Positions 18,711-20,407 of a stretch of 20,407 nt of DNA are shown one piece after another (the stretch's first letter is position 1; every line of letters begins with the position of its first letter). This DNA is from Apostichopus parvimensis. Lineage: Eukaryota > Echinodermata > Holothuroidea > Aspidochirotida > Stichopodidae. The notes beneath the pieces were generated by a model. The model made no database searches and was not told the DNA's origin. It saw only the letters and a program-made list of their open reading frames with translations. Position numbers and translations under genes: made by a program. The DNA is taken from contig KN885285.1 in NCBI GenBank assembly GCA_000934455.1, positions 1 through 20,407 on the forward strand, written 5' to 3'.

Positions 18711-19000
18711 AATGGAGGTAAACGACAAAGGCAAATGAATATATATATATAATTGAAATCGTAATGAGTTGGAAAATCAAGAACAGTGAAAAAACATCCA
18801 GCCTCCACCGGGATTCGAACCCGGGCCTCCCGCTTCATATGCGGACACCCTAACCACTGTACGCTAAGGATGCTGATTGTATGTCCAGAGGTTCGAAACC
18901 GGTAAGGAAGGTCGTAATTCCACTGTAGGCGTTTGTCACCTGTATCGAACAATACTAGTTCTGTTTTGGTGACATATTTTGCCTTACTCTAGGGATCAAA
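18711..19000 (-). repeat. tRNA-derived repeat, copy 1
   Basis: This 290 bp unit is directly repeated at 19086-19368. Both copies share the same left part (AATGGAGGTAAACGACAAAG), the tRNA-like core, and a right part including GGAAGGTCGTAATTCCACT and TGGTGACATATTTTGCC. Copy 1 carries an extra TATATATA near 18739-18750. The tRNA-like core is in the middle, with about 90 bp on its 3' side and about 125 bp on its 5' side when read on the minus strand. This is not the usual SINE layout with the tRNA at the 5' edge. Either the 5' boundary is longer than normal or a larger locus was duplicated. Confidence 0.85.
18800..18874 (-). tRNA. tRNA-like core or pseudo-tRNA, copy 1
   Basis: Read on the minus strand it has an A-box-like TAGCGTACAGTGG and a perfect B box GGTTCGAATCC, which together form an internal RNA polymerase III promoter. 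The anticodon stem CCGC/GCGG encloses the loop ATATGAA, with T33 in place and a nominal anticodon ATG that would read the His codon CAT. Eukaryotic tRNA-His uses GTG, the D stem is weak, and the acceptor stem (GCATCCT with TGGAGGC) has mismatches. It is more likely part of a tRNA-derived repeat than a working tRNA. The overall shape is closest to Asp/Glu/His-type tRNAs with AGTGGTTAG in the D loop. Confidence 0.55.
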
Positions 19001-19085
19001 CATGATGCTAACCAACTCGAAATCATTTGTGATTCCTTAAGCCGGATCTCGAAAGAGATACTTTGAACAGACTTTATGTTAATGA

Positions 19086-19368
19086 AATGGAGGTAAACGA
19101 CAAAGGCAAATGAATATAATTGAAATCGTAATGAGTTGGAAAATCAAGAACAGTGAAAAACTTCCAGCTTCCACCGGGATTCGAGCCGGGCCTCCCGCTT
19201 TGTACGCGGACACCCTGACCACTATATGCTATGGACGCTGATTGTATGTCCAGAGGTTCGAAATCGGTAAGGAAGGTCGTAATTCCACTATAGGCGTTCG
19301 TCACCTGTATCGAACAATACTATAGTTCTGTTTTTGGTGACATATTTTGCCTCACTCTAGAGATCAAA
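19086..19368 (-). repeat. tRNA-derived repeat, copy 2
   Basis: This is the second direct copy of the unit at 18711-19000, 283 bp long, separated from it by an 85 bp unrelated spacer. Most differences are single substitutions and small indels. Its tRNA-like core (19239 to 19166) has the A-box-like TAGCATATAGTGG, but the B box is damaged (GGCTCGAATCC) and one base is missing from the T arm. The anticodon loop is GTACAAA, nominal anticodon ACA. It is more decayed than copy 1 and unlikely to be transcribed as a tRNA. Confidence 0.85.
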
Positions 19369-20182
19369 ATGCTTGGTTCTACAAATAAGGTTTACTCAAG
19401 AGAGATAAGATGCGCTCCACGAGCGGAAAAGGATTAAAAATGATTCATCGACATGAAGCGGTATAAAAGAAAGCCTTCTGATTAATGAATCAGTAAAATG
19501 TTGTGTTCATGTTTCAAGTTTTGTTTTATACAAATCAATTTCATCAATTGCAACAATGGTTAGACAAATCCTCGTAACCAGAAATCATATATGCTACGCT
19601 GGCTAACATTTTATTGTTAGATATATAAGAACGTTGGCCAATATATCACACAACTGTTGTAGTAATTGATAACCTCCAACATTGGCCCATGAGTTCCTTT
19701 GTCTTGAATGGAAGACTATAGGCAAGCTTATTAAAGAACATTCACAAAATGCGCCGGGTCTATCAGAGGATGTGACGTCATCATTCAATTTTGGAAATGG
19801 AATGAAAAGTTCTTTGTTCACTTCATCGGCCGTTATCACCAGATAAATAGTGGGTTAATTTTGTTGCATTATTGACAAAAAATTGTGAAGAAATTGAGCA
19901 TTGTGACGATAAAGAGGTCTTTCTCAATGTTTGTACGATTGTGCAATTTAGTTTGAATTTTATGGCTTTTATACGTTTCCGTAGCTCTCAACATGACGCC
20001 CAGCTGCGTGTACAATCCTTTGCGCAGGTTGAAGACACATGACATATGACAAAAAAAAATCTCTTAACGGTGTCTCGAGATCTGATAATAGTTCGTTTGT
20101 TTTGGCAAAATTCTTATCACGACTTTGTTCCTTTTACAATGTCGCCGAGACGTCGATCTTGTAATATCTTACAGTGCTTTCC
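19369..20182. other. Intergenic stretch: no gene recognised
   Basis: A minus-strand frame at about 19839-19603 reads ITADEVNKELFIPFPK, then NDDVTSSDRPGAFCE. Its first part has protein-like composition, but it opens with GTG rather than ATG, has no family I recognise and drifts into AT-rich sequence. It could be an exon fragment or chance. Nothing else stands out. Confidence 0.3.
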
Positions 20183-20407
20183 ATTAAAGGGAGTGAATAC
20201 TAGCGCACAAAGAAACTTCTGATACGGGTAATCTGACCTAGTTTCGAATGAGGTGTAACAGAAGTGTTAGACACCACCATGGACCCCAGAAAATACACAC
20301 ACAGCTCGCTAACGTCGGTAATTAGACACTAGTGTACAGTCAATACATGCAGCTACGGTCAATACCCACAACACAGTGTATATAGCAGCGACGGACATCT
20401 CAGGTCT
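20183..20407 (-). repeat. Dispersed repeat, copy B (inverted relative to 4376-4603), cut by window edge
   Basis: Read on the minus strand, this segment begins AGACCTGAGATGTCC at the window edge and follows copy A through GTGGGTATTGACCG, TGACTGTACACTAGTGTCT, GAGCTGTGTGTGTATTTTCT and TCGAAACTAGGTCAGATTAC to CCCTTTAAT. Similarity stops at 20183, matching the end of copy A at 4603, so this is probably a true element boundary. The other end lies outside the window. Confidence 0.8.

Noticed and set aside
18800-18874. Functional tRNA-His gene.
   Set aside because: The nominal anticodon ATG is not used by eukaryotic tRNA-His, the acceptor and D stems are imperfect, and the core sits in a duplicated repeat whose other copy has a different anticodon.
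19603-19839. Minus-strand frame with protein-like composition (ITADEVNKELFIPFPK).
   Set aside because: It lacks an ATG start and a recognisable family, and it runs into AT-rich sequence. It is mentioned only in the intergenic entry.

Overview
This is a stretch of animal nuclear DNA: AT-rich, low coding density, large introns with consensus GT-AG splice sites, and many dispersed repeats. It holds three exons of one recognisable gene, alanine aminotransferase (ALT, GPT family), on the minus strand. Everything else is intron, upstream flank and repeats. The repeat types fit a marine invertebrate deuterostome, most likely an echinoderm: a long foldback element with short internal repeats like the sea urchin TU family, tRNA-derived repeats, a MITE with G/C-rich ends, and a family rich in TGACCT motifs. 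That taxon call is inference, because no mitochondrial, rRNA or other taxon-diagnostic gene is present.

Layout of the gene (read right to left). Exon 1 (13539 to 13228) encodes a basic, presequence-like N-terminus followed by the ALT signature around NMNPHVR and EYAVRGPIVQR. Exon 2 (6670 to 6581) encodes the segment around [11 protein letters not shown]. Exon 3 (1747 to 1639) encodes the segment ending CGGHSI. Splice phases are 0, 0 and 1, and the reading frame joins without a break into about 170 residues. Intron 1 is 6557 bp and intron 2 is 4833 bp. The remaining two thirds of the enzyme, including the pyridoxal-phosphate lysine, must lie left of position 1. Two in-frame ATGs in exon 1 share the same local context, which suggests that mitochondrial and cytosolic forms could come from one gene.

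Introns. Intron 2 holds a 228 bp dispersed repeat (4376-4603) with an inverted partner at the right window edge (20183-20407), and a possible decayed retrotransposon 3' end (5331-5710). Intron 1 holds a roughly 33 bp minisatellite (6996-7410), a 17 bp stem hairpin (7452-7492), two copies of a TGACCT-rich dispersed repeat (8965-9170 and 11630-11785) and a MITE-like element (10726-11166). The left edge (1-200) is a GC-rich island with nested dyads and an open plus-strand frame ending at a consensus splice donor.

Upstream flank (13540-20407). I recognise no second gene here. The most striking object is a 370 bp near-perfect palindrome at 15263-15632 (arms 171 and 172 bp, differing only by a one-base indel, loop 27 nt). 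It is flanked by 8 bp direct repeats and built from reiterated TTGACGAG motifs. A pair of direct, roughly 290 bp repeats with tRNA-like cores lies at 18711-19000 and 19086-19368. I found no evidence of a new multi-gene system. The items most worth following up are the foldback element, the tRNA-like pair and the two-start ALT exon.
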